From: Ornithinicoccus hortensis
Lineage (GTDB): Bacteria > Actinomycetota > Actinomycetes > Actinomycetales > Dermatophilaceae
DNA: 64,000 nt
Direction: 5' to 3'
Assembly: GCF_006716185.1 (NCBI RefSeq)
Contig: NZ_VFOP01000001.1
Location: 372,001-436,000 of the forward strand
The number at the start of each line of letters is the position of its first letter. Within the stretch, counting starts at the first letter, position 1. Below, one piece after another: positions 35,362-43,550 of this stretch. Below the pieces are notes generated by a model that had not been told where the DNA came from, ran no database searches, and saw nothing but the letters and a program-made list of their open reading frames with translations. The position numbers and the translations under genes were made by a program.

Positions 35362-35392
35362 ACAATACCGACCCGACCGCGGGCGCCGGCAA
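35362..35392 (-). promoter_or_regulatory. Promoter of the second SAM-IV unit
   Basis: Minus-strand TTGCCG (35392-35387) and TATTGT (35367-35362), spacer 19 bases, with the aptamer beginning about seven bases downstream. The same 19-base spacer and distance occur at the other SAM-IV promoter. Confidence 0.55.
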
Positions 35393-35440
35393 TCCGCCCC
35401 CTCCCCGGTGACCACGGCTTTCCTCTAGCCTCAGTCCCCT

Positions 35441-35623
35441 ATGGACGAGGAGCACCAGGACGACCCGCCCGTCACCGTCGCGCAACTCACCCGGGACCGG
35501 CTGGGCGAGTTGAGCGCCGGCGAGCGCAAGGTGGGCAGGGCGCTCCTGTCGGCCTATCCCGTCGCGGGCCTGGAGACGGTGGCCCAGCTGCCTCCAGCTG
35601 CAGGGAAATCTGATCGGGGCTGA
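35441..35623 (+). pseudogene. Truncated RpiR/MurR-type regulator remnant
   Basis: 60-residue reading frame matching only the first helices of an RpiR-type helix-turn-helix domain: VTVAQLTRDRLGELSAGERK, then VGRALLSAYPVAGLETVAQL. In intact family members the recognition helices and a C-terminal SIS sugar-phosphate domain (total about 280 residues) follow; here the frame ends after PPAAGKSDRG. No continuation is found in the next bases, which belong to a convergent GNAT gene, so the 3' part was deleted. A TAGCCT box nine bases before the ATG suggests a former leaderless promoter. Confidence 0.65.
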
Positions 35624-35632
35624 GTGGTCCGA

Positions 35633-36181
35633 TCAGTCCCCGAGGTCGTCCCAGTCGAACGTGCTCGTGCCGCCGCTCTCCCAGTCCTGCCGCAGGATCC
35701 CGTAGGCCACCGAGGCGACCGGCGCCCCGCCCTCGACCGGCCACCCCTGCCGGTAGTGCGCCTCCTTGACCCAGCCAGCGCGCAGGAACGTCTTGCGCAT
35801 CGCGATGTTGTCCTCGCGGGTCTGCCCCTCGAACCGGTTGACCGCTGGCATCGTGCCGAAGACGTGGTCGGCGGCGGCCCGCAGGATCGGCACACCCAGA
35901 CCCCGTCCCCGGAACGCTCCGTCCAGGCGCAGGTCGAACAGCGGCGCACCATCGGTGAGGTCCTCCAACCGGAAGAAGCCGATCCGGCCCAGCTCGTCGT
36001 GCTCGATCCAGAACGAGTCGTTGTCCTCGTCCCGGAAGGCCCCCTCGGCGATCGAGGCCCCGACCTGCTCCGAGGTCAGGCAGGTCCGCACGTGGAACGG
36101 GAACTCGTTGCGGGTCATGAAGTCGACGAGCCCGTCCCGGTCGTCACCCGTCGGGTCGAGTCGGACGAAGCTGATGGTCAC
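35633..36181 (-). CDS. GNAT-family N-acetyltransferase (RimJ-like)
   Basis: 182 residues with the RimJ/RimL-like arrangement: FVRLDPTGDDRDGLVDFMTR, WIEHDELGRIGFFRLEDL, the acetyl-CoA loop DGAFRGRGLGVPILRAAADH near residue 95, NRFEGQTREDNIAMRKTFLR and AGWVKEAHYRQGWPVEGG. The start is GTG at 36181; a TAGCGT -10 box sits exactly seven bases upstream, so the mRNA is probably leaderless. A longer frame upstream lacks support. Substrate unknown. Confidence 0.83.
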   Translation of the reverse strand: MTISFVRLDPTGDDRDGLVDFMTRNEFPFHVRTCLTSEQVGASIAEGAFRDEDNDSFWIEHDELGRIGFFRLEDLTDGAPLFDLRLDGAFRGRGLGVPILRAAADHVFGTMPAVNRFEGQTREDNIAMRKTFLRAGWVKEAHYRQGWPVEGGAPVASVAYGILRQDWESGGTSTFDWDDLGD

Positions 36182-36188
36182 GGAGGCG

Positions 36189-36194
36189 ACGCTA
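36189..36194 (-). promoter_or_regulatory. -10 box of leaderless GNAT gene
   Basis: TAGCGT on the minus strand, followed by seven bases and the GTG start at 36181. The spacing puts the transcription start on the start codon. The same TANNNT-N7 arrangement occurs at several other genes in this window. Confidence 0.45.
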
Positions 36195-36209
36195 CCGGGC
36201 AGCCGGTCA

Positions 36210-37253
36210 TCAGCTGACCCGGCGAGCCGCAGAAACTGCACGGACAAGGGCCATCCCACCGACCGCCCCCACGACCAGTCCGGCAGCCCCGATCGCCGTC
36301 GGTCCCCAGCGGTGCGGGTCAGGGTCCGCCTCGCGCAACGCCTCGGCGACCGCCCGGCGGTACCCGGCGGTGCCGCCCGGCGGCGGTCCCACCAGCGCGT
36401 CGAGGTCGCGCTCGCGGACCACGACCTCGTGCACCAGGGAGCCGACGAGCGGCTTGGCGAGTCCGGCGTCCAGCGGCGTCACCAGCCCCACCCAGTGACT
36501 CGCCAGCCCGGGCGTGAGGACCGGCACGGTCACCACGAGACGGCGACGCAGGCCGGCGACCTGGGCGAACTGCTGCATCATTTCGGCGAACGTCAAGACG
36601 TCCGGGCCGCCGATGTCGAAGGTGCGGTTGATGCCGGGGTCGAGATCCGCCGCACCGGCCAGGTAGTGCAGCACGTCCCGCACCGCGATCGGTTGCACCC
36701 GGTTGCGCACCCACACGGGCGCGACCATGGCGGGCAGTCGCGTGGTCAGGTAGCGCAGCATGTCGAACGAGGCCGACCCGTCGCCGATCACGACGGCAGC
36801 CTGGAGCACGGCCGTGTCGACACCGGACTCCAGCAGGATGCGACCCACCTCGACTCGCGAGGCCAGGTGTGGCGACAGCTCACCCTCCGGGTGCAGCCCG
36901 GAGAGGTAGACGATCCGAGCGACTCCGGCCTCCCGGGCAGCAGCGACGAACTCCCGCACCATCCGGGCATCGCCCTCCCGGAAGTCCCCCTGCCCGTCCA
37001 TGGAGTGCAACAGGTAGTACGCGACGTCGACGCCCTCCGTCGCCCGGCGCAGGCTCGGACCGTCGGTGGCGTCGCCTTGGACGGTCTCGACCTGGCCACC
37101 CCACGCCCGCGCGGCCACCGCGTCCGGGTGCCGGCTCAGCACACGCACCCGGTAGCCGCGCGCCAACAGCACCGGCACGAGGTGCCCGCCGATGTAGCCC
37201 GTGGCACCGGTCACGAGGACGGTGCGGTCGCGGTATGCCGTGGAGCGGGTCAT
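36210..37253 (-). CDS. NAD(P)-binding SDR/NmrA-like protein with C-terminal helix
   Basis: 347 residues. The Rossmann start is VLVTGATGYIGGHLVPVLLA at residues 12-31, then VRVLSRHPD and VQGDATDGPSL. ARIVYLSGLHPEG and FDIGGPDVLTFAEMMQQFAQ are typical of atypical extended SDRs that lack the Tyr-x3-Lys pair. A hydrophobic C-terminal stretch (TAIGAAGLVVGAVGGMALV) suggests membrane attachment. The ATG overlaps the CPBP protease stop by four bases, so the two are coupled. Function unknown. Confidence 0.83.
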   Translation of the reverse strand: MTRSTAYRDRTVLVTGATGYIGGHLVPVLLARGYRVRVLSRHPDAVAARAWGGQVETVQGDATDGPSLRRATEGVDVAYYLLHSMDGQGDFREGDARMVREFVAAAREAGVARIVYLSGLHPEGELSPHLASRVEVGRILLESGVDTAVLQAAVVIGDGSASFDMLRYLTTRLPAMVAPVWVRNRVQPIAVRDVLHYLAGAADLDPGINRTFDIGGPDVLTFAEMMQQFAQVAGLRRRLVVTVPVLTPGLASHWVGLVTPLDAGLAKPLVGSLVHEVVVRERDLDALVGPPPGGTAGYRRAVAEALREADPDPHRWGPTAIGAAGLVVGAVGGMALVRAVSAARRVS

Positions 37254-37894
37254 CGGAGGGCCTCCAGGACGGGGGGAAGCAGGAAGAGGATGCCGGTCGA
37301 CCAGGTCAGGTGGGTCACGACCGGTTCGAGGACCCCGCCCGTGGACCGTCGCTGCAGCCCGGTCACCACTCCCAGGACCGCGGCCGCCAGGGCGAGCAGC
37401 ACCACGCCGGCGCCGAGGGTGGTCAACGTGTAGGCGGCCGCGGTCACGGGCACGGCATACCGGGTAGGGACGATGGTGTGCAGCGCGCCGCGGAAGAAGA
37501 CCTCCTCGCAGGCTCCGGTGACCGCGGTGACCAGCCACACCACCAGCAGTGGGCCAGACGTCGTGTGGTCGAGCAGCCGTTCCACCGGCCCCGCCATGAC
37601 GGGGATACGAGCCACGAGCACTGCGCCCACCAGGAACAGCCCGACCAACGCGAGTCCGAGCAGGAAGGCAGGGACCGGCCGACCCCGACCGGCGGGCACC
37701 GGTGCCCCGATCAACACCGCACCGCCGACCCAGACGACCGCTACGGCCAGCGTCCAGAGGAAGAAGATCGGGTCGCCGGGTTCGCTCCGCACCGCCAACG
37801 CCAGGAGCACGGTGCCCAGCACCAGGCTGGCCACGGCGATCAGCGGGGCGGCCACCCGGTGATCGGTCCACACCAACTGTGCCGTCGTCCTCAC
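37250..37894 (-). CDS. CPBP-family intramembrane glutamic protease
   Basis: 214-residue polytopic membrane protein with the CPBP/Abi motifs: EEVFFRGALHTIV (the EExxxR pair) near residue 130 and the last-helix His in EPVVTHLTWSTGILFLL near 200. About six hydrophobic segments are visible. Such proteins cleave membrane substrates in CaaX-like, bacteriocin-immunity or anti-sigma roles. The start is GTG at 37894. It is coupled to the SDR gene downstream. Confidence 0.85.
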   Translation of the reverse strand: MRTTAQLVWTDHRVAAPLIAVASLVLGTVLLALAVRSEPGDPIFFLWTLAVAVVWVGGAVLIGAPVPAGRGRPVPAFLLGLALVGLFLVGAVLVARIPVMAGPVERLLDHTTSGPLLVVWLVTAVTGACEEVFFRGALHTIVPTRYAVPVTAAAYTLTTLGAGVVLLALAAAVLGVVTGLQRRSTGGVLEPVVTHLTWSTGILFLLPPVLEALR

Positions 37895-37978
37895 CGGGCC
37901 ATTGTGGTCGCTGATCGCCCGACATGTCGGCCGAAGGGGTAGTCATCACAACGCCCACGCGGACTGGGCGGCGATCGA

Positions 37979-39979
37979 TCAGTCCTCGGCCGCCCCGGTG
38001 AGGAACGCATCCATCAACGGCCCCGCGGTCGCCGAGCCCCGGAAGCCCTCCTCCACGAACACCGCCACCGCCAGGTCGCCCTGCGTGGCCACCATCCAGA
38101 CATGGGTCAGGGGCGGGTCCTCCTCACCGAACTCCGCGGTGCCGGTCTTGGCGAGGACCGGGTCGCCGGGGACGTCCTCGAGCATCGAGGCGCCGCCCTG
38201 CGTCACGACCCCCCGCATCATCTCCTCCAGCGCGGCGGTCTCCTCCGGGCTGAGTTCCCCGCCGGGGGCCGCGGTGGTCGCGGTGGCGTCGTCCACCCCG
38301 CCGTCATGGGCGAGCACCCGCGGCACGACCGTCGAGCCCTGGTGGATGCTGGCGACCACCCCGGCCATGGCGGCCGGGGACACCAGCACCCGACCCTGAC
38401 CGATCATGGACACGGCGTGCTCGGTCTCGGTCTCCGCGTCCTCAGGGACGGACCCGCTGAAGGCGGTGACCGGCATACCCCAGGTCCCACCCAGCCCGAG
38501 GTCGGCCGCGGCCGAGGCCAGGTCCCCCATCGACACCGCGTCGCGCTGGGCGACGAAGGCGGTGTTGCACGAGTGCGCGAGGGCGCTGGACAGCGGGATC
38601 TCGCCGAGTTGGGAGGCCGGGTACTCCTCCACGTTGGTGACCCGGTAGCCGTCCACGTCGAGGGAGTCGGTGCACTCGACCGTGCTCTCCGGGGTCATGC
38701 CGGACCGCAGCAGCGCGAGCGCGGTGACGAGTTTGAAGGTGGATCCGGGCGCATACTGTCCCGCGAGCGCCGTGTCGACCCCTTCGGACCCCGGCCCGTT
38801 CGCGACGGCCAGCAGGTCACCGGACGCGGAGTCGAGCGCCACGATCGCACTCGACGGTCCGACGTCGGCCAACGTCTCCTCGGCGAGTTCCTGCAGCCCG
38901 GAGTCGAGCGTGAGCCGGACCGGTTCCGCATCCTCGGCGGCGCGCTCGAGCAACGTGTCGACGACCTCCCCGTCGGCGGACTCCTCCACCACGAGGAGTC
39001 CGGGTGAGCCTGCCAGGTCGTCCTCGAGCGCCGCGGCGAGGCCGGACAGCCCGACCACGTCGCCGACCTGGTATTGACCGGGATCGGCCTCCATGATCTC
39101 CTGCGTCACCGGGCCCACCCGACCCAGCAGGGGTTGCGCGAAGGTCCGCGTCGGCCCGAGCACCTGCTCCTCCTCGAGGGCGCGGGCCCCCGGGATGTCG
39201 TCCGCGGCGGCCGCCAGCGCGTCCCCGTCGCCGTCGGACTCCCGGTAGGTGATCAGGTCCACGAAGGCCTCCGGCCCCGCCGCCTCGACCGCCGCGACGA
39301 AGTCACCGGGGGTGATGCCGGCGGCTTCGGCGAGCGCCTGCGCGGACTCCGCGGCCTCGTCCGCCTCGACCAGCGTCTTGTCGATCCCGAACCGCCGCAC
39401 CGGGCGCTCGGTCAGCAGGGGTTCCCCGTCCCGGTCCACCAGGTCGGCCCGCTCGGCGGCCACCGTCCGGAGCGAGAGGTGGTTGCCCGGCCGTATGCCG
39501 AGCACGTCCGGTTGCCAGGTCGCGGCCCACGCCCCGTCGACGACGTTCATCGTCAGGGGCGCCGTGAGTTGGAACTCCTCGTCCCCCTCCAGGTCCCAGG
39601 TCAGCGTGAGCGTGGCCTCCGCCGACTCCTCCGTGACGGACACGTCGCCTGCCTCGACGGTCAGGGGTACCTCCCCCATCCCGGCATAGGCCACGTCCCG
39701 CGCCTGGGCGGCCTCACCGGCCACCCCGTCGGGCACCGCCGAGGTCACGGCCGCGTCGACACCGGCCGGCGCGCCTTCGGTCGGGTCGCTGCCACCGCCC
39801 TCCCCCTCGGCGGGCGCCCCGTCCTGCGGCACGAGCGGCGCCCGGGAGAAGTCTCCGGTCTCCAGCGCCGCAGCCACCTGGTCGGCGACCTCCTGCGGCG
39901 ACCCCTCCAGCTCGTCGCTGCAGGCGTTGAGACCGACGGCGGCCAGCAGCACGAGCGGCAGGGCGAGGCGGGTCCTCAT
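37979..39979 (-). CDS. Penicillin-binding transpeptidase lipoprotein with MecA-N domain
   Basis: 666 residues. Signal MRTRLALPLVLLAAVGLNAC with the lipobox Cys at residue 20. An NTF2-like MecA-N domain follows (ITLTWDLEGD-type strands, about 105-150), then a PBP dimer region and the transpeptidase domain with all three motifs: STFK near 413, SCN near 470 and KTGTAEF near 610. This is class B PBP architecture (D,D-transpeptidase cross-linking peptidoglycan outside the membrane), but with a lipid anchor in place of a membrane helix. It ends 84 bases from the CPBP gene start. Confidence 0.9.
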   Translation of the reverse strand: MRTRLALPLVLLAAVGLNACSDELEGSPQEVADQVAAALETGDFSRAPLVPQDGAPAEGEGGGSDPTEGAPAGVDAAVTSAVPDGVAGEAAQARDVAYAGMGEVPLTVEAGDVSVTEESAEATLTLTWDLEGDEEFQLTAPLTMNVVDGAWAATWQPDVLGIRPGNHLSLRTVAAERADLVDRDGEPLLTERPVRRFGIDKTLVEADEAAESAQALAEAAGITPGDFVAAVEAAGPEAFVDLITYRESDGDGDALAAAADDIPGARALEEEQVLGPTRTFAQPLLGRVGPVTQEIMEADPGQYQVGDVVGLSGLAAALEDDLAGSPGLLVVEESADGEVVDTLLERAAEDAEPVRLTLDSGLQELAEETLADVGPSSAIVALDSASGDLLAVANGPGSEGVDTALAGQYAPGSTFKLVTALALLRSGMTPESTVECTDSLDVDGYRVTNVEEYPASQLGEIPLSSALAHSCNTAFVAQRDAVSMGDLASAAADLGLGGTWGMPVTAFSGSVPEDAETETEHAVSMIGQGRVLVSPAAMAGVVASIHQGSTVVPRVLAHDGGVDDATATTAAPGGELSPEETAALEEMMRGVVTQGGASMLEDVPGDPVLAKTGTAEFGEEDPPLTHVWMVATQGDLAVAVFVEEGFRGSATAGPLMDAFLTGAAED

Positions 39980-40130
39980 GGGCGTATCAACTCCGTCGGT
40001 CTTCGGTTTCGGACCACGGTGCCACAGTCCGGTGACAGTCGCCGTGGCGCAGGCCTTCCGGCGGATCCGGCCCGCCCTCGGCGTGGACTCCACCTGCCGT
40101 CGTCCCCGCCCACCGCTACCGTCGGAGTCC

Positions 40131-41249
40131 ATGGTGCACCACCTCTCCCGACAGGACGCGCGACGGCTCGCGGTCAGCGCACAGGCGCTGACCGCCGACC
40201 GGCTGCCCGACCTGATGGCCGTCGCCCGCCGGCTCACCGTGCTGCAGCTGGATCCGGCGCGTCCGGTCGGGGCACCGAGCGCCCAACTGGTGGCATGGAG
40301 CAGGCTCGGGTCGGCATACGACCCCGCGGAGCTGGACGACGCGCTCGACCGGCTGGAGCTGGTCGATCTCACCGGCTTCGCGCGACCCGCGGAGGACATC
40401 GCCCTGTTCTACGCGGAGATGGCGGCGTGGCCGGGGGTCGACGCGCCCGCCTGGCGGATCGCGCAGGAGGGCTGGATCGCGGCCAACGCGGAGTGTCACG
40501 CGGACATCCTGGAGCGGCTGCGCCAGGACGGCCCGTTGCCGGCCAGCGAACTGCCGGACACCTGCGCGGTCCCGTGGCGGTCCTCGGGGTGGAACAACAA
40601 CCGCAACGTCCGGATGCTGCTGGACCTCATGGTGGAGCGCGGCGAGATCGCGACCGCGGGTCACGACGGGCGCGAGCGGTTGTGGGACCTCGCCTCCCGG
40701 ATCTATCCGGACCTGCCCGCCGTGCCCCCCGACGAGGCGGACCGCACCCTGCGCGAGCGGCGCCTGCAGGCGTTGGGGATCGCCCGCGCGCGGGCCGCCA
40801 AAGCGCCGACCGAGCCCAACGACGTGGGTGACGTCGGCGAGGAGGCCGTGGTCGACGGCGTGCGGGGCACCTGGCGCGTCGACCCCACGCTGCTCGACCA
40901 GCCGTTCACCGGGCGGACGGCCATCCTGTCCCCGCTGGACCGCCTGCTGATCGACCGCAAGCGGATGGTCGAGCTGTTCGAGTTCGACTACCAGCTCGAG
41001 ATGTTCAAGCCCGCGGCGAAGCGGCGGTGGGGCTACTGGGCGATGCCCGTCCTGTATGCCGACCGCCTGGTCGGCAAGGTCGACGCCACCGCGGACGTGG
41101 GCTCGGGTGTGCTGCGAGTGGACGCGGTGCACCAGGACGAGCCGTTCGACACGGCGATGGCCGGCGAGGTCCAGCAGGAGATCGAGGACCTGGCGCAGTG
41201 GCTCGAGCTCGACCTGAAGATGTCGGAACCGGTGGGAACGGATGCTTGA
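40131..41249 (+). CDS. Winged-helix YcaQ-like (HTH_42) protein
   Basis: 372 residues of the winged-helix family that includes the DNA-crosslink glycosylase YcaQ/AlkX. The family N-terminus is LSRQDARRLAVSAQAL with VARRLTVLQLDPARPVG near residue 37; GWNNNRNVRMLLDLMVERGE near 165 is a winged-helix segment, and ILSPLDRLLIDRKRMVELFE and FDYQLEMFKPAAKRRWGYWA near 285 are signature blocks. The related enzymes unhook interstrand crosslinks. The TACCGT box eight bases before the ATG suggests leaderless expression. Confidence 0.83.
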   Translation: MVHHLSRQDARRLAVSAQALTADRLPDLMAVARRLTVLQLDPARPVGAPSAQLVAWSRLGSAYDPAELDDALDRLELVDLTGFARPAEDIALFYAEMAAWPGVDAPAWRIAQEGWIAANAECHADILERLRQDGPLPASELPDTCAVPWRSSGWNNNRNVRMLLDLMVERGEIATAGHDGRERLWDLASRIYPDLPAVPPDEADRTLRERRLQALGIARARAAKAPTEPNDVGDVGEEAVVDGVRGTWRVDPTLLDQPFTGRTAILSPLDRLLIDRKRMVELFEFDYQLEMFKPAAKRRWGYWAMPVLYADRLVGKVDATADVGSGVLRVDAVHQDEPFDTAMAGEVQQEIEDLAQWLELDLKMSEPVGTDA

Positions 41250-41274
41250 CATCGCACACCTGTACGAGTAGCGT
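41246..41274 (+). promoter_or_regulatory. Promoter of the DUF222-HNH gene inside the end of the previous gene
   Basis: TTGACA (41246-41251) and TAGCGT (41269-41274) with a 17-base spacer. The -35 overlaps the TGA stop of the YcaQ-like gene. The ATG of the HNH gene is 60 bases downstream. Confidence 0.6.
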
Positions 41275-41334
41275 GGTGTCACGAGGTTGGGACGAGGGGT
41301 CTCGACCGGGAGGACTCACCGGGGGGTGGGGTGG

Positions 41335-43062
41335 ATGCGACTCATCGAAGAGTCCGTCGGTGTGGACCGGTTGCCCGCCGCGCCGGCCCCGCTCCCGCCG
41401 GAGCCCGACAGCCTGATCGGGCAGGTGTCCGCACTACGGGCCCGGTTGCAGGACACCACCGCCGACGAGGTGCCCGAGCACGAGGTGCTGGACGCGTTGC
41501 GTGGGCTGGAGGACCTCACCCGTGCCGCCGCAGCCGCCACCGCCCGCCTCTCGGCACGCTTCCAGACCGACGAGCTGGCCCGGCAGGCCTCCAACGGTGT
41601 GCCCGCCTCCCGCCGGGGCAGGGCCGTGGCCGACGACCTGGCACTCACCCGCAAGACCTCGCCCTACCGGTCCAGCCGGGAGCTCACCGCCTCCCGGGCG
41701 CTGGTCACCGAGATGCCCCACATGCTGGCCGCCCTGGCCGCCGGCGACCTGGATGCCGGCGCCGCGCGCATGGTCACCGAGGAGACCGTCTGCCTCGAGC
41801 CACACCACCGGGCACGGATCGATGAGGTGCTCGCCCCGAGGGTCCACGGCATGTCCGCCAATCAGCTTCGGGCCGAGGTCCGCGCGCTGGTCCAGGAGCT
41901 GGACCCGCAAGCCCTGGTCCGGCGGGCCCGCAAGGCCGCCAAGGACCGGGGCGTCTGGGTCCGCCCGGTGCCCGATGTGATGGCGCTTCTCTCGGCCCGG
42001 TTGCCCGCCGCCGCGGCCATCGCCTGCCACAAGGCCCTGGCCGACCACGCGACCGCGCTCAAGGCATCCGGGGACGAGCGCTCCAAGTCCCAGATCATGG
42101 CCGATGAACTGTTCGCCCGGCTCACCGGTCGCAGCGCCGCCGAGGGGGTCGACGTCGAGGTCCAGATCGTGATGACCGACGCCTCCCTGTTCTCCGGCGA
42201 CCCTGCCGCCGCAATCCTCAACGGCTACGGGCCGGTGCCGGCGCAGTCGGCCCGCGACCTGCTCTACCCCGAAGACGACAGCACCCCGGACGGCCCACCT
42301 CCCGCCCAGGACACCCCTGGCGCGAGCACCCCGGACGGCCCACCCCCCGCCCAGGACACCCTTGGCGCGAACACCCCGGACGACTCTGGCCAGGGCGCCA
42401 CGCCCGAACGGGCACAATCCGACATGGCGCCAACCGACACGCCGCCGAGGGGTTCGACGCCCACTGGGACGACGTCAGCTGGCACAGCGCCCAACGGGAC
42501 GGCACAGCCCGACACAGGCGCAGGCCTGTGCCCGGACGGCCCGCGGTGCACGAAGTTCTCCTGCAACCTGCTGCACGGGACGCCCCTGCCCAAGGGCCCT
42601 CCCGCGCCGTCTCACCACACACCCTCGACGACCGGTGATCCGCCGGCTGGAGTCCCCCCCGCCGCTCGCGGATCCACTCAGTCGGCTGGCAAGAGCACCC
42701 TGGAGCGGCAGGCCTACCGGGCGGCCAAGGTCTACCTGCGCCGGCTCTATGCCGACCCGCAGACCGGACGCCTCACCGCACGCGACACCCGCCGGCGACG
42801 TCTCCCCGCCGACCTGCGGGCGACCCTCGTCAGCCGGGACCAGTACTGCCGCACCCCATGGTGCGGGGCACCGGTCCGCCACGCCGACCACCCCATCCGG
42901 TGGTCCGAAGGCGGAGCCACCGACCTGGCGAGCAACCAAGGACTCTGCGAACGCTGCAACCTCGCCCGCGAACGCGAGCGGGCCTGTCACCTCGCACCCT
43001 CCGAGTACCTCCCACCACCACCTATTCTGCCCACCCTCATCCCGCAGCCACGGGCAGGATGA
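41335..43062 (+). CDS. DUF222/13E12-repeat HNH endonuclease
   Basis: 575 residues. The N-terminal DUF222 domain (about 1-290) contains RGRAVADDLALTRKTSPYRS, LAAGDLDAGAARMVTEETVC and LPAAAAIACHKALADHATAL. A proline/threonine-rich low-complexity linker (about 315-460) includes a 15-residue tandem repeat. The C-terminal HNH nuclease has RDQYCRTPWCGAPVRHADH and then GGATDLASNQGLCERCNLAR, with Cys pairs and the HNH His. Such genes are abundant and multicopy in actinobacteria, often in mobile contexts. The ATG at 41335 follows GGGGTGG; it has its own promoter. Cellular role unknown. Confidence 0.88.
   Translation: MRLIEESVGVDRLPAAPAPLPPEPDSLIGQVSALRARLQDTTADEVPEHEVLDALRGLEDLTRAAAAATARLSARFQTDELARQASNGVPASRRGRAVADDLALTRKTSPYRSSRELTASRALVTEMPHMLAALAAGDLDAGAARMVTEETVCLEPHHRARIDEVLAPRVHGMSANQLRAEVRALVQELDPQALVRRARKAAKDRGVWVRPVPDVMALLSARLPAAAAIACHKALADHATALKASGDERSKSQIMADELFARLTGRSAAEGVDVEVQIVMTDASLFSGDPAAAILNGYGPVPAQSARDLLYPEDDSTPDGPPPAQDTPGASTPDGPPPAQDTLGANTPDDSGQGATPERAQSDMAPTDTPPRGSTPTGTTSAGTAPNGTAQPDTGAGLCPDGPRCTKFSCNLLHGTPLPKGPPAPSHHTPSTTGDPPAGVPPAARGSTQSAGKSTLERQAYRAAKVYLRRLYADPQTGRLTARDTRRRRLPADLRATLVSRDQYCRTPWCGAPVRHADHPIRWSEGGATDLASNQGLCERCNLARERERACHLAPSEYLPPPPILPTLIPQPRAG
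42280..42384 (+). repeat. 45-bp in-frame tandem repeat in the HNH linker
   Basis: Two 45-base units (42280-42324 and 42325-42369) plus 15 bases of a third, encoding STPDGPPPAQDTPGA twice with small changes. It lies in the low-complexity linker, where slippage would only change linker length. Confidence 0.85.
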
Positions 43063-43112
43063 GACCGTCGGTCCGCGACGCACCGGCATCTTCATCGGTG
43101 AGCGAAAGACCC

Positions 43113-43409
43113 TCAGTCGTTCCCCATATGGGCGCGCAACTCAGCGTTCTCGTGTTCCAGATCCAGCACCATCGCCACGCCAGCGAGGTTGAGCCCAGCG
43201 TCGAGCAAGTCCCCGATGCGGCGCAGCCGCTGGAGGTCCTGCGGACTGTAGCGACGCGTTCCACCAGCAGTCCGCGCAGGATCGAGCAGTCCACGTGACT
43301 CGTAGTGCCGCAGGTTCTGGGCGCCCATGCCCACGAGCTCGGCCGCCACGGAGATGCCATAGACCCCGAGATCGGAATCGGGCACCCGCTCCGGCTCTCG
43401 ACTGCTCAC
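43113..43409 (-). CDS. MerR-family regulator, HspR-like
   Basis: 98 residues, a MerR winged helix with almost no effector domain: YGISVAAELVGMGAQNLRHY near residue 17, then ESRGLLDPARTAGGTRRYSP and DLQRLRRIGDLLDAGLNLAG, ending in a short helix LEHENAELRAHMGND. This size and the Hsp20 gene opposite resemble HspR, the MerR-type repressor of actinobacterial heat-shock genes. A 141-base gap with repeats separates it from hsp20. Autoregulation and hsp20 repression are inferred. Confidence 0.85.
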   Translation of the reverse strand: MSSREPERVPDSDLGVYGISVAAELVGMGAQNLRHYESRGLLDPARTAGGTRRYSPQDLQRLRRIGDLLDAGLNLAGVAMVLDLEHENAELRAHMGND

Positions 43410-43467
43410 GCTCGGTCCACCACTCTCGGGGTTGCATCTATCTGTCGCTTGTGCTACAAGAAATCTA

Positions 43468-43533
43468 TGACGTTAGTCATCGATTATACGTCATGAGTTT
43501 GACCGACTTGACGTCATGAGTTTGACCGACTTG
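43468..43533. promoter_or_regulatory. Operator-like repeats between the MerR gene and hsp20
   Basis: A perfect 23-bp tandem direct repeat (43488-43510 and 43511-43533), each beginning ACGTCATGAGTTTGACC and joined so that TGACGTCA forms a palindrome at 43509-43516. An inverted repeat ATGAC-GTTA-GTCAT lies just before at 43468-43481. The cluster sits immediately upstream of the hsp20 ribosome site and is a plausible binding region for the divergent MerR-like protein. The canonical HAIR sequence is not present exactly. Confidence 0.5.
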
Positions 43534-43550
43534 GCGTGGAGGTGGGACGG

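Noticed and set aside
43509-43516. TGACGTCA as a CRE/CRP-type site
   Set aside because: It arises at the junction of two tandem repeats; a eukaryotic-type CRE has no meaning here, so it is treated as part of the operator cluster.
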